Shown here in pieces: positions 28,232 through 36,972 of a stretch of DNA of 64,000 bases; the stretch's first letter is position 1; every line of letters starts with the position of its first letter. Source of the DNA: an uncultured Paracoccaceae bacterium (lineage in GTDB: Bacteria > Pseudomonadota > Alphaproteobacteria > Rhodobacterales > Rhodobacteraceae); assembly GCA_947500005.1 (NCBI GenBank), contig CANMQJ010000003.1, positions 1 to 64,000 on the forward strand. Direction: 5' to 3'. The notes under the pieces were generated by a model. That model was not told the DNA's origin. It ran no database searches and saw nothing but the letters and a program-made list of their open reading frames with translations. Both the position numbers and the translations under genes were made by a program.

Positions 28232-28254
28232 ATTCGATTTATCGTGACAAGATT

Positions 28255-28282
28255 GGCCGCCTCCGTTCGAGGCGGCCTTTTT
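28255..28282 (+). terminator. Rho-independent terminator after ialB-like gene
   Basis: Perfect 9-bp stem GGCCGCCTC/GAGGCGGCC with loop CGTTC followed by TTTTT, 24 bp after the stop codon. Confidence 0.85.
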
Positions 28283-28293
28283 CATGCCTTCGA

Positions 28294-29502
28294 TCAGACG
28301 CGCTTCAGCGCCAAGACGGCATTCAGGCCACCGAACGCAAAGGCATTCGACAGCGCATAGTCGACCCGCGCCTCGCGGGCTTCGTTCGGCACGACATCCA
28401 GCGCACATTCCGGGTCGGGCTCCTCGTACCCGATCGTCGGGGCGACAACCCCGTCACGCAGCGCCATGATGCAGGCCAGCAGCTCCACCGCGCCCGTGCC
28501 ACCGATCAGGTGACCATGCATCGACTTGGTCGAAGAGATCATGAGGTTGTCGGCATGCGGGCCGAACACATCCGCGACCGCGGCGCATTCTGTCTTGTCG
28601 TTGGCCGCCGTCCCGGTGCCATGCGCGTTGATGTAGCCCACTTGCCCGGCATTGATCCCGCCGTCGGCCAATGCTCCGGCCATGGCGCGCGCTGCGCCCT
28701 GTTTGGATGGCATGACGATGTCCGCCGCATCCGAGGTCATGGCGAAGCCGACGACCTCGCACAGAATTTCGGCGCCGCGTGCCCGCGCATGATCGTATTC
28801 CTCGAACACAAAGACGCCCGCGCCCTCGCCCTGAACCATGCCGTTGCGGTTGGCGCTGAACGGGCGACACGCATCCTTGGACATCACGCGCAACCCCTCC
28901 CACGCTTTGACGCCTCCGAAGCACAGCATCGATTCGGATCCCCCGGTCAGCATTGCCGGAGCAGCGCCCGAGCGAACCATCTGGAAAGCCAGCGCCATGG
29001 CGTGGTTCGACGACGCGCAGGCGGTCGAAACCGTGAAGCTCGGCCCCTTGAGATTGTATTCCATCGAGACGTGGCTGGCCGCCGCGTTGTTCATCAACTT
29101 GGGAACCACGAAAGGATGAACCCGGTTCTTGCCTTCCTCGTAAACCGCCCGGTAATTGTCATCCCAGGTCGACACACCACCACCCGCCGTGCCCAAGACT
29201 ACGCCGGACCGGGCTGCCGTATCACCGTGAAACTCGATGCCCGACTGCTCAATGGCTTCCTTGGCGGCGGTCAGCGTGAACTGTGTGAAACGGTCATAAA
29301 GCGTCATCTGCTGACGGTTGAACCGGCCCTCGGCCTCGAACCCACGCACCTGCCCACCGATCTTGATGGTAAGCCGCTCGACGTCGCGAAACTCCAGATC
29401 GCCGATCCCGCAACGTCCCTCGCGCATGGCCTCGAGCGTGTCGGGAACCGAATGTCCCAAGGCATTGATCGTACCTGCACCGGTGATGACGACCCGTTTC
29501 AT
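28294..29502 (-). CDS. Beta-ketoacyl-ACP synthase (FabF-like)
   Basis: 402 aa condensing enzyme with a complete Cys-His-His active site: C162 in VSTACASSN, H294 in NAHGTGT, and H331 in KSMHGHLIGG. It lies 9 bp after a dedicated acyl carrier protein gene and downstream of lpxD, so it probably elongates acyl chains on that carrier for an envelope lipid rather than serving as the housekeeping FabF. Reaction: decarboxylative condensation of malonyl-ACP with acyl-ACP. Confidence 0.88.
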   Translation of the reverse strand: MKRVVITGAGTINALGHSVPDTLEAMREGRCGIGDLEFRDVERLTIKIGGQVRGFEAEGRFNRQQMTLYDRFTQFTLTAAKEAIEQSGIEFHGDTAARSGVVLGTAGGGVSTWDDNYRAVYEEGKNRVHPFVVPKLMNNAAASHVSMEYNLKGPSFTVSTACASSNHAMALAFQMVRSGAAPAMLTGGSESMLCFGGVKAWEGLRVMSKDACRPFSANRNGMVQGEGAGVFVFEEYDHARARGAEILCEVVGFAMTSDAADIVMPSKQGAARAMAGALADGGINAGQVGYINAHGTGTAANDKTECAAVADVFGPHADNLMISSTKSMHGHLIGGTGAVELLACIMALRDGVVAPTIGYEEPDPECALDVVPNEAREARVDYALSNAFAFGGLNAVLALKRV

Positions 29503-29511
29503 CGCTGCGGG

Positions 29512-29772
29512 TCAGCCTTTCTGTTCAGAGACAAGACGTTCGATCCCGTCGATGATGGCGCCGACATTCGAGATGTCGAAATCGCTTGATGCAGGTTCAT
29601 TCGCGTTGAAGGGAATCGATATGTCGAATTCCTCCTCGATCGCGAAGATGCTCTCGACAAGGCCGAGGCTGTCGATACCCAGGTCCTCGAGCGTGCTCTC
29701 TCGCGTGACGTCGGACGGCTCGAGAACGGCCTGTTCCGCAATAATGGCGATGACGCGATCGCTGATACTCAT
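29512..29772 (-). CDS. Specialised acyl carrier protein
   Basis: 86 aa, acidic four-helix protein. The 4'-phosphopantetheine site is S35 in the DSL motif of LGIDSLGLVESIFAIEEEF. It differs from housekeeping AcpP (around helix II and at the C-terminus) and lies between lpxD (33 bp upstream) and a KAS gene (9 bp downstream). This suggests a carrier dedicated to lipid A or another envelope acyl chain, by analogy with AcpXL of rhizobia, although the sequence is not obviously AcpXL. Confidence 0.88.
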   Translation of the reverse strand: MSISDRVIAIIAEQAVLEPSDVTRESTLEDLGIDSLGLVESIFAIEEEFDISIPFNANEPASSDFDISNVGAIIDGIERLVSEQKG

Positions 29773-29804
29773 TTAGATCCCCTGGTTTTCGGTCTGCGGC
29801 TGAT

Positions 29805-30896
29805 TTAATCGCTCGACCCGGATTTGAAAACTGCCTTTTTCAGCGCCTCGATGTCGCGGGCGAGGCGCGGCAGTCGCCGCTGCGTCTTGTAGATTTCCGT
29901 GTGGCTTTCCATCTTTACGGCCGGATATCCCATGATCACTCGACCTTTGGGCACATTGGAGAGGATCTTGGTTCCGCCCGCCGCGATGACACCGTCGCCG
30001 ATGAAGATGTTGTCAACCACTCCCACCTGGCCACCCAGAACGACGTTATTCCCGATTTCGACCGAACCCGAGATTCCGGACTGGCCACAGAAAAGGCAGT
30101 CTCGGCCCGTCCGCACGTTGTGACCGACATGCACCAGGTTGTCGAGTTTGCACCCATCTCCGATCACGGTGTTGCGGATCGTACCGTTGTCGATGGTCGA
30201 GTTTGCGCCGACCTCGACATCGTCGCCGATTTCGACCGCGCCGATGGAATGGATGCGCAGCCAGCTTTGCGCGCGTAGTTCGCCCTGGTCGCCCATCGTC
30301 TTGCGCACCTTCTCGACGCCGGAGATCTCGGGCGTGACGAAGCTGAAGCCATCCGCCCCGATCCGGGCGCCGGGCTGCGCGATGAAGCGGTTGCCGATCC
30401 GGACGCGCGCGCCGACACTCACCATCTCGCGAAGCAGGGCCCGCTCGCCGATCACCGCATCCATGCCGATGGTACAATGGGGCCCGATCACCGAACCCGC
30501 GCCGATCGCCGCACGCGCTCCGATGACGGCCAGGGGTCCAATCGCACAATCTGCTTCGATCGTGGCGCTTGGATCGATGACAGCGGAAGGGTGGATGCCC
30601 GGTTCGACCCATTGCCCGCGATCCATCATGGCCGTGATTCCGACCATGGCCATACGCGGGCGCGGGGCGAAAATCGCGGCCTCCAGACCGAGCGCCCGCC
30701 AGTCGGCACCCGGCCAGAGCATCGCTGCGCGCGCGCGCCCCTTGCCTAGCATCTCGGCATATTTCGGAGACATGGCCAGCGCGATGTCCGTCGGTCCCGC
30801 ATCCGAAGGCTCCGCCGCGCCCGTGATGTGCAATCCGACATCCCCTTCGGCTTCGGCACCGATGGCGCGGGCCAGTTCCTGGATCGTGACTTGCAT
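29805..30896 (-). CDS. lpxD: UDP-3-O-acylglucosamine N-acyltransferase LpxD
   Basis: 363 aa. N-terminal uridine-binding domain (1-100), then a left-handed beta-helix of hexapeptide repeats (about 105-300) with the catalytic-His region LDNLVHVGHNVRTGRDCLFC, and a C-terminal helical tail. It transfers a 3-hydroxyacyl chain from ACP to UDP-3-O-acylglucosamine in lipid A synthesis. It lies outside the usual bamA-lpxD-fabZ-lpxA cluster, so it may be a second, accessory copy. Confidence 0.88.
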   Translation of the reverse strand: MQVTIQELARAIGAEAEGDVGLHITGAAEPSDAGPTDIALAMSPKYAEMLGKGRARAAMLWPGADWRALGLEAAIFAPRPRMAMVGITAMMDRGQWVEPGIHPSAVIDPSATIEADCAIGPLAVIGARAAIGAGSVIGPHCTIGMDAVIGERALLREMVSVGARVRIGNRFIAQPGARIGADGFSFVTPEISGVEKVRKTMGDQGELRAQSWLRIHSIGAVEIGDDVEVGANSTIDNGTIRNTVIGDGCKLDNLVHVGHNVRTGRDCLFCGQSGISGSVEIGNNVVLGGQVGVVDNIFIGDGVIAAGGTKILSNVPKGRVIMGYPAVKMESHTEIYKTQRRLPRLARDIEALKKAVFKSGSSD

Positions 30897-30934
30897 GGGG
30901 CCTCCCTCGACGGACTGCGTGTGGCCCCCGGTCC

Positions 30935-32542
30935 TTACATCCGAACAGTCGCCAGTGTCACCCCTGCGGCACTTAGAGCCTCCCAGATTTTGGCATCGCG
31001 TCCGTAGACGTCGCGGCGATACTCGGCCTCGCCCCGGCTTCCGATCCAGGCGGTTCTGTAGATCAGGTGTACCGGCACCGGTTGATCCAGATTGACCCTG
31101 GTTTCCTGCCCGGTGTTCAGGACCCGATGGAAGAAATCCTTGGGGTCCTCCTCCTGCCGGGCAAGGAGCGCGTAGGCGAATTCGAAAGGTTCCGCGAGGC
31201 GAATGCAGCCATGCGAATAGGCGCGCACTTCACTGTCGAAGAGGTGTTTTTGCGGCGTGTCGTGAAGGTAGATGTTGTACTTGTTCGGGAACATGAACTT
31301 CACGAGTCCAAGGGCATTGTTCTTGCCCGGGGGCTGCCTCATGGCAAAGGGAAAGCTTCGCGCCGAATAGCGCGAGAAGTTATGGTTGCGGCTCACGCGG
31401 CGGCCACGGCTGTCGGTGATTTCGAGGTGGCCAACCGCATTGGGGTTCCGCCGGAGCTTCGGCAGATATTCTTTGGTAATGATCGACCGGGGCACATACC
31501 AGCTTGGATTGATGACCATGTGATCCATCACATCGGAAAATTCCGGACTGCGGCGGTCTTCGGTGTTCTTCCCGATCACCGCTCGGGTCTGGAATGTCAC
31601 CAACCCGTTATCGACGATCCTGGCAGAGAAATCCGTCTGGTTGACGAGGATATGCCGCTCACCGCGCTCGCGTGGCAGCCAGCGCTCCCGCTCCAACGCG
31701 ACGAGTACGGATTTAAGCCGGTCCTCGGCGGCAACGTTGATCGCCTCGATCGTCGAAGGCCCTGCCACGCCATCTGCTTCCAGACCATTCGCTGTCTGGA
31801 AAGACAGGACTGCGCGGTGCAAATCGTCATCGTAGACAGCCACTGAACTGCGTGCCAGGTAACCCATCGAAATCAGCCGGTCGCGGAGGATCACCACCGC
31901 GCGCCCACTAGCGCCGGGTTCCAGCTTGGTGGTGGGGACCGTCTCTCCCCAGCCGCCTTCGGCAATCTTCTTTTCGAGGCGCAACTTCTCCTTGAGCAGG
32001 GCCCGGTATTGCATGGAATCCGGTGCCAGTCGCCTCAAGAATTGCATCGGTTCTGCCTGCACGAACTCGGCAAGAAGCACGGCGACATCCGGACGCTCCA
32101 CCTCGCGCTTCAGGCCGTCATCAACGCGCGACGGGACAAGTACGCCCGAGCGCAGATCGGCGGCATACTGGACGAAGGCACGGCTGAGCATCGTTTCCAC
32201 CAAACCGAGATCCCGCACCGTGCGCGCATCGCGCATGGCCGAAACCAGCCGGTCGACCGGATACCGCCCGGTGGGCAATCCTTGCAGATCGGCCGTTTCC
32301 AATGCTTCGATCAAGGCCGCGCGCCGCGCTCTGTGCGTGTCGTCCTCGCCCGTCCAGACCGGAGCATAGCCGGTCTTTCGGTAGAAGGCCGCGATTCCCT
32401 CATCCGAGGATGCGGACTCAGCTACCGCCTGTTTGAACGCCGTGACCTGAGCGGAGGCCTGCGAGGGCGCCATCACGACGCCAACAGCGGCGATGCAAGA
32501 AGACAAAGCAAACGCGGCAACGCGCGCGGAAAGAGGATTCAT
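30935..32542 (-). CDS. L,D-transpeptidase of the LdtD/YcbB type
   Basis: 535 aa periplasmic enzyme making 3-3 peptidoglycan cross-links. Signal peptide in MNPLSARVAAFALSSCIAAVG, a long N-terminal domain, a peptidoglycan-binding domain (about 205-270), and a YkuD catalytic domain with nucleophile C446 in SHGCIRLAEP. The start is placed at ATG 32542 for the best signal peptide; ATG 32572 would add 10 residues. Divergent from a MepK-like gene, the same functional pair that is adjacent in E. coli (ycbB-ycbK). Confidence 0.9.
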   Translation of the reverse strand: MNPLSARVAAFALSSCIAAVGVVMAPSQASAQVTAFKQAVAESASSDEGIAAFYRKTGYAPVWTGEDDTHRARRAALIEALETADLQGLPTGRYPVDRLVSAMRDARTVRDLGLVETMLSRAFVQYAADLRSGVLVPSRVDDGLKREVERPDVAVLLAEFVQAEPMQFLRRLAPDSMQYRALLKEKLRLEKKIAEGGWGETVPTTKLEPGASGRAVVILRDRLISMGYLARSSVAVYDDDLHRAVLSFQTANGLEADGVAGPSTIEAINVAAEDRLKSVLVALERERWLPRERGERHILVNQTDFSARIVDNGLVTFQTRAVIGKNTEDRRSPEFSDVMDHMVINPSWYVPRSIITKEYLPKLRRNPNAVGHLEITDSRGRRVSRNHNFSRYSARSFPFAMRQPPGKNNALGLVKFMFPNKYNIYLHDTPQKHLFDSEVRAYSHGCIRLAEPFEFAYALLARQEEDPKDFFHRVLNTGQETRVNLDQPVPVHLIYRTAWIGSRGEAEYRRDVYGRDAKIWEALSAAGVTLATVRM

Positions 32543-32906
32543 GGGACGGGCCTTGAACAAGTTTGAAATCATCTGGTTTCGGAACATCACCTAAATGTCG
32601 GTACGAATTGTGGAATCGTCCACTCACATTATGATGAGAACCCCGGAAAAACGGCGATCTGATGCGGGCTTGCATCGCCGGCGAGGAATATTCGCCTCGG
32701 GGCTCAAACCCACTTGCTGTTTCCTGCGCGCCTTTTGGTCATTTGCGCGATTTTTCGCCGAAAATTCCCCGTAGACAAATAGCGAGGGAACTTAAGCTTG
32801 GATCACGAATCTCGCTATGTCATACCGTTGGCATCTGGGGATGGATGTTAATGAACGGCGCGTAACATCGCGTCATGGCAGGACGACGTACGGGACAACG
32901 AAGTCA
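32543..32906. other. Divergent intergenic region between ldt and mepK-like genes
   Basis: 364 bp without a supported gene. It must hold both divergent promoters. An interrupted inverted repeat GGCGAT...ATCGCC lies at about 32654-32680. No convincing -35/-10 pair could be singled out by eye. Confidence 0.6.
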
Positions 32907-33476
32907 ATGGAACAGTTGAAATCTGCGGGTATGACCCGCCGTGCCCTTTTGGGTGCCTTCGCGGCCACGGCCGTGGCAGCAGCTCCGACATATTCGAATG
33001 CAGCCGGTTTTCTTCGCGGTGGTGGCGATATTCGCCGCATCAAGATGTATTCCGGCCGCACGGGTGAGCGGATCGACATGATCTACTGGATCGATGGCGA
33101 CTACATCAAGGACGCCGTGACCGAGATTAACAACTTCATGCGCGATTGGCGCACAGACGATGTGAAGAACATCGATCTTCGAACCATCGACATCCTGACG
33201 GCCGCACATGGTTTGCTGGATGTAAACGAACCCTACATGCTGTTGTCGGGTTATCGAAGCCCCAAGACCAATGCCATGCTTCGCTCCCGGTCGAGCGGCG
33301 TGGCCAAGAACTCGCTGCACCTCAAGGGTCAGGCCGCCGATGTACGTGTTTCATCGCGCTCGGTCAGCCAGGTTGCCAAGGCAGCGATGACCTGCCGCGC
33401 TGGCGGCGTGGGACGTTACTCCAAGTCGAATTTCGTCCACATGGATTGCGGTGCAGTGCGCAGTTGGGGGCGCTGA
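32907..33476 (+). CDS. DUF882 / MepK-like peptidoglycan endopeptidase, Tat-exported
   Basis: 189 aa. A twin-arginine-type leader (MTRRALLGAFAATAVAAAP) precedes a peptidase M15-like domain. The predicted zinc ligands are H138 and D145 in SLHLKGQAADVR and H178 in FVHMD, matching the LAS-family pattern. The E. coli homologue cleaves 3-3 cross-links, the bonds made by the divergent L,D-transpeptidase, so the pair could make and remodel the same linkage. The exact start is uncertain: ATG 32841, 32907 and 32931 are all possible. Confidence 0.85.
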   Translation: MEQLKSAGMTRRALLGAFAATAVAAAPTYSNAAGFLRGGGDIRRIKMYSGRTGERIDMIYWIDGDYIKDAVTEINNFMRDWRTDDVKNIDLRTIDILTAAHGLLDVNEPYMLLSGYRSPKTNAMLRSRSSGVAKNSLHLKGQAADVRVSSRSVSQVAKAAMTCRAGGVGRYSKSNFVHMDCGAVRSWGR

Positions 33477-33517
33477 TACCCGTTTGACGGGCCGTTCACG
33501 GCACAATTTTTCGAAAG

Positions 33518-33551
33518 ACCCTCGCTCGGCTTGACCGTTCGAGGGTTTTTT
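33518..33551 (+). terminator. Rho-independent terminator after mepK-like gene
   Basis: Stem ACCCTCG/CGAGGGT with a ~15-nt loop followed by six T, 42 bp after the stop codon. Confidence 0.75.
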
Positions 33552-33642
33552 CGTTTCCGACCCACCGGTGCCGCATCTGGACGCCAAGCGGCAGATAAGG
33601 GACAGTCGGGCGAAATCATGAACCATCGACGGAGCGGGCAGG

Positions 33643-35340
33643 ATGACGGAACTGGCGGAGAGGATCGCGGCAGCGCGCGGCGATAGACCGGCGGACTTGG
33701 TCCTGCGCGGTGGCAAGGTTTTCGACGTCGTGACCGGGATGCTGATCGAAGGCGACGTCGCGATCTTGGACGGCATCATCGTCGGCATCGGTGAGGAGTA
33801 TGATGGTGAGATTGTCGAGGACGTCACCGACCTGATCCTCGTGCCTGGTTTCATCGACACGCACCTTCATATCGAAAGCTCTCTGGTCACCCCGTTCGAA
33901 TTCGACCGATGCGTGACCCCGCGCGGGATCACCACCGCGATCTGCGACCCGCACGAAATCGCGAACGTGATCGGCGTCGACGGGATCCGCTATTTTCAGG
34001 AAGCCAGCCTCCACACACTCATGGATATTAGGGTTCAGCTTTCCTCATGTGTCCCCTCGACGCACATGGAAACAGCTGGCGCCGAGATCGGGGCCGAGGA
34101 TCTGAAAGCGCTTATGTGCCATCCCTCGGGCATCGGCCTGGCCGAATTCATGAACTACCCCGGTGTAATCCATCGCGACCCCGCTTGCCTCGACAAGCTC
34201 GCAGTGTTCGACGGTGGACATATAGATGGGCATTGCCCCCAACTCTCAGGCAGGGACCTAAACGCCTATATCGCCGCCGGCATCAGCACCGAACATGAGG
34301 CGACCACCGAAGACGAAGCGCTCGAAAAACTCCAAAAAGGGATGCGGGTTCTGATCCGCGAGGGATCCGTTTCCAAGGATCTCGACGCGTTGGCACCCGT
34401 CCTCAGCGATGTGACATCGCCCTATATGTGCTTGTGTACAGATGACAGGAACCCTCTCGACATCGCGGAATACGGCCATCTCGACTACATGATCGGGATG
34501 CTGATCGCCAAGGGGTGCTCACCGCTGGCTGCCTACCGCGCCGCCACCCTTTCGGCGGCCGAGGCGTTCGGCCTCAAGGATCGGGGGCAGATCGCGCCCG
34601 GCAAGCGGGCCGATATCGTGGCGATAGGCTCGCTTTCGGCTTGCGACGCGCAAGCAGTGTGGTGCGCGGGCCGTCGCGCGGATGACGCCGCCTTTGCCGC
34701 GCGCGGGACGGTGCCGCCGGTGGGCCTGCATTCGGTCAAGGCACCCCAGGTTCGCCCCGAGGATTTCCGTGCCCGCGCGAACAGGACGGAAACGGATGTG
34801 ATCGGGATCCTCGAAGACAAGATCATCACCGAACACTTGCACGAAGACATTCCTGTCGAAGATGGAGACAAGCGCCCCGATCCCGAACGCGACCTTGCCC
34901 GGATCGCGGTCATCGAGCGGCACGGAAGGAACGGGAACATCGCGACAGGTTTTGTGCGTGGCTTCGGCATGAAGTCGGGCGCCATAGCGTCCACGGTATG
35001 CCATGATCATCACAACATCGCCTGCGTCGGCGTGGATTATGCCGACATGGCGCTTGCGGCCAATCGACTGTCGGAAATCGACGGCGGTTTTGTCGTGGTC
35101 CGTGACGGTGAAATACTTGCCGAACTCGCCCTTCCTATTGCCGGCCTCATGTCGCTTTCCCCGTTCGAGGAGGTGCGCGACCGGCTCGAAGCTTTGCGCG
35201 AAGCTGCCCGGACGCTCGGCGTCACGCTGGAGGAGCCTTTCCTGCAACTCGCCTTCCTCGCCCTGCCCGTGATTCCTGCACTGAAGATAACGGATCGCGG
35301 CATGATCGACGTGACGAAGTTCGAGATCATTCCGGGTTGA
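33643..35340 (+). CDS. ade: Adenine deaminase
   Basis: 565 aa amidohydrolase converting adenine to hypoxanthine and ammonia. Metal-binding HLH at H74/H76 in [12 protein letters not shown], further sites in [18 protein letters not shown] and [10 protein letters not shown], and the Ade-specific C-terminal domain with [12 protein letters not shown] and LMS. Length and domain order are those of bacterial adenine deaminase (family II). It is the last chromosomal gene before the prophage junction; the stop is 5 bp from the tRNA remnant. Confidence 0.95.
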   Translation: MTELAERIAAARGDRPADLVLRGGKVFDVVTGMLIEGDVAILDGIIVGIGEEYDGEIVEDVTDLILVPGFIDTHLHIESSLVTPFEFDRCVTPRGITTAICDPHEIANVIGVDGIRYFQEASLHTLMDIRVQLSSCVPSTHMETAGAEIGAEDLKALMCHPSGIGLAEFMNYPGVIHRDPACLDKLAVFDGGHIDGHCPQLSGRDLNAYIAAGISTEHEATTEDEALEKLQKGMRVLIREGSVSKDLDALAPVLSDVTSPYMCLCTDDRNPLDIAEYGHLDYMIGMLIAKGCSPLAAYRAATLSAAEAFGLKDRGQIAPGKRADIVAIGSLSACDAQAVWCAGRRADDAAFAARGTVPPVGLHSVKAPQVRPEDFRARANRTETDVIGILEDKIITEHLHEDIPVEDGDKRPDPERDLARIAVIERHGRNGNIATGFVRGFGMKSGAIASTVCHDHHNIACVGVDYADMALAANRLSEIDGGFVVVRDGEILAELALPIAGLMSLSPFEEVRDRLEALREAARTLGVTLEEPFLQLAFLALPVIPALKITDRGMIDVTKFEIIPG

Positions 35341-35345
35341 AGAAA

Positions 35346-35394
35346 TGGCGCACCTGAGAGGATTCGAACCTCTGGCCTCTGCCTTCGGAGGGCA
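35346..35394 (-). other. Prophage attachment site: 3' fragment of tRNA-Arg(CCG)
   Basis: On the minus strand this reads an anticodon arm TGCC-CTCCGAA-GGCA (anticodon CCG), variable loop, T-arm with GGTTCGAATCC, the acceptor 3' strand CAGGTGC, and G-CCA. The D-arm and 5' acceptor strand (expected GCACCTG) are missing, replaced by unrelated AT-richer DNA. This is the leftover 3' half produced when a phage carrying the tRNA 3' end integrates; the reconstituted gene should lie at the far junction, outside the window. Confidence 0.85.
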
Positions 35395-35453
35395 TGGCTA
35401 GAGGTCGCGCTTCAATAAAAACAGGCACTTACGATCCGTTTTGAACACGTTGA

Positions 35454-35491
35454 GTGCGGTTAAAAGCGCTGAAACCGCACGGAAACCGCAC
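35454..35491. repeat. Arm-type repeats beside the att site
   Basis: A 10-bp direct repeat GAAACCGCAC at 35471-35480 and 35482-35491 (11-bp spacing, one helical turn) plus an inverted copy GTGCGGTT at 35454-35461. Phased short repeats within ~100 bp of the core are typical of integrase arm-binding sites. Confidence 0.5.
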
Positions 35492-35515
35492 TGGCTTCCT
35501 CCGCAAAATCCGCAA

Positions 35516-35552
35516 TGTAGCCATTGACTACAATGTAGCCATGCGCTACATT
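35516..35552 (+). promoter_or_regulatory. Toxin-antitoxin promoter with two palindromic operators
   Basis: Promoter TTGACT (35524) - 17 bp - TACATT (35547). Two 17-bp palindromes overlap it: TGTAG-N7-CTACA at 35516-35532 and TGTAGC-N5-GCTACA at 35534-35550, centres 18 bp apart, covering both the -35 and the -10. This is a textbook autorepression layout for the downstream Xre-type antitoxin. Confidence 0.75.
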
Positions 35553-35558
35553 GCGGGT

Positions 35559-35807
35559 ATGAAACGGATCGCATTCTCCAAGGCCGCAGCCAAGACACTC
35601 TCGAAGATGCCGAGCAACACCGCGAAGCGGATCCGTTCAAAGATCGACGCCTACGCCGCTGACCCCGCCTCGCAGGCAAACAACGTGAAAGCGCTGCAGG
35701 GCTACGACGAGATCCGGCTTCGCGTCGGCGACTGGCGCGTGATCATGAATGATCGCGGCGAGGTCATTCAGGTCATCAAGGTCGCACCTCGCGGCGGGGC
35801 CTATTGA
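35559..35807 (+). CDS. RelE/ParE-family toxin
   Basis: 82 aa if started at ATG 35559 (MKRIAFSKAAAKTLSKMP), the start favoured by similarity to RelE-like toxins beginning at this point. The promoter -10 ends only 6 bp upstream, so the mRNA may be leaderless; an in-frame ATG at 35541 lies inside the operator. The C-terminal IRLRVGDWRVIMND...IKVAPRGGAY is the conserved RelE core with its basic residues. Likely an mRNA interferase or gyrase inhibitor; neutralised by the next gene, 11 bp downstream. Toxin-first order, as in HigBA. Confidence 0.87.
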   Translation: MKRIAFSKAAAKTLSKMPSNTAKRIRSKIDAYAADPASQANNVKALQGYDEIRLRVGDWRVIMNDRGEVIQVIKVAPRGGAY

Positions 35808-35818
35808 AGGAGGCAACC

Positions 35819-36160
35819 ATGGAAGACACGATCACCATCCCCCGCGCCGAGTATGAGCGCCTGGTCGCGCTGGCGGAGGACGCGGCCGATATGCGTGCCA
35901 TTGAGGAGTTCAAAGCCAAACTCGAATCCGGCGAGGAGGAGCTTATCCCGGCCGAGTTCGTCGACCGCATGATCGCTGGCGAAAGCGCCCTGCGGGTCTA
36001 TCGTGATTTCAGGGGGCTGACCCAGGCCGGACTCAGCGAAAGGTCCGGCGTGAACCGCGTTCAGATCGCCGACATCGAGGCCGGGCGAAAAACCGGGTCC
36101 GTTGCCACGCTAAAGGCGCTGGCCGAGGCCCTGACCGTTACCATCGACGACCTGGTCTGA
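35819..36160 (+). CDS. Xre-family antitoxin
   Basis: 113 aa. N-terminal toxin-binding region (1-55, acidic and helical), then a Cro/C1-type HTH (about 65-110) with RGLTQAGLSERSGVNRVQIADIEAGRK. Perfect AAGGAGG lies 6 nt before ATG 35819. Expected to neutralise the RelE-like toxin and repress the shared promoter through the two palindromes at 35516-35550. Confidence 0.87.
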   Translation: MEDTITIPRAEYERLVALAEDAADMRAIEEFKAKLESGEEELIPAEFVDRMIAGESALRVYRDFRGLTQAGLSERSGVNRVQIADIEAGRKTGSVATLKALAEALTVTIDDLV

Positions 36161-36184
36161 TCGTCCTTCAAGGATGCTGAATGA

Positions 36185-36212
36185 AAAAGCGCCCGGCACT
36201 GAGGCCGGGCGC
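36185..36212 (-). terminator. Rho-independent terminator, leftward
   Basis: Stem GCGCCCGGC/GCCGGGCGC (36189-36212) followed on the minus strand by TTTTTCAT. It ends leftward transcripts before they run into the toxin-antitoxin operon, and the hairpin may also help end that operon. Confidence 0.7.
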
Positions 36213-36333
36213 GGGGGAGTGATGACAGACGGGTGTCCCCGCCGATCCCATGGCTGGTTTGCGGGGAAGACAACGTCATGGGATGGCTCCAATAGAGATG
36301 ATTGAAGGGTGGTTGTCCAGATGTTTGGCTGGC

Positions 36334-36540
36334 TCACCCTTCCCCGAACCTTCCATGCCCGATCCGCGAGGCCAGCTCGGCCCGCTCAGGCAGGCTGTCG
36401 GGCGCCTCGACGCCGTGCCGCTCCAGCCATTCCTTGATCACGCCCCAGCGGTCCTGGTTCGACTTGTGGTGCCGCAGCTCCTCGAGCTGGGCGAGCATCC
36501 GGTCGAGATCGTCGGGAATCGTGTTGGGCCAGGCTGTCAT
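36334..36540 (-). CDS. Small hypothetical protein
   Basis: 68 aa, MTAWPNTIPDDLDRMLAQLE at the N-terminus; charged, predicted helical, no recognised domain. No clear ribosome site at ATG 36540; a longer open frame begins at 36648. A terminator lies 122 bp downstream on the same strand. Coding status is moderately supported by the amino-acid composition and by the terminator. Confidence 0.5.
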   Translation of the reverse strand: MTAWPNTIPDDLDRMLAQLEELRHHKSNQDRWGVIKEWLERHGVEAPDSLPERAELASRIGHGRFGEG

Positions 36541-36972
36541 GAAGCGGAACGATAGGGGAACATTATGGGCGCTGCAATTGGGCTCCTGACCTGACTCGTC
36601 CAGGGAAATCGGTCGCCAATCCGCACCTCGCATTCGACATCTTTGCAAAGGAGCTTTTTGCGACGTCCCAATACGACGGGCTTGTCATTCAAGGAAAACA
36701 AGGGGTTCGCCGCGAATGTTCACCGAAGGGTGCGAAAAAGCCATACCCCATGTGGGGGTTTCCGAGACATGCGCGTCTAGCTATAGTGTCGGGGTGGGGT
36801 CCGGGAAGCGCTCAAAGATCGCCAAATCAACGCAGCGCTTCCCGGCAATGAAACGTAAATCGAGTGTGCGCAGTGCGCGGTCCTCCCCACGTTTATGACC
36901 CAAGAGTGCCTTAATAGGGTGCTCAGGGTCAAGGCCGTGTACTGCGTCACAATGCCAATGGAAAGGACCATT
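36541..36972. other. Non-coding stretch upstream of RhuM operon
   Basis: 432 bp without a supported gene. It is less GC-rich than its surroundings and contains a short hairpin ACCCC-ATGT-GGGGT at about 36747-36760. Presumably carries the promoter of the RhuM operon. Confidence 0.5.

Noticed and set aside
35346-35394. Intact tRNA gene at the prophage junction
   Set aside because: The D-arm and 5' acceptor strand are absent; only the 3' part is present.
36716-36898. Short plus-strand frame of 60 codons before RhuM
   Set aside because: No ribosome site, Ser/Arg-rich composition, no support from context.
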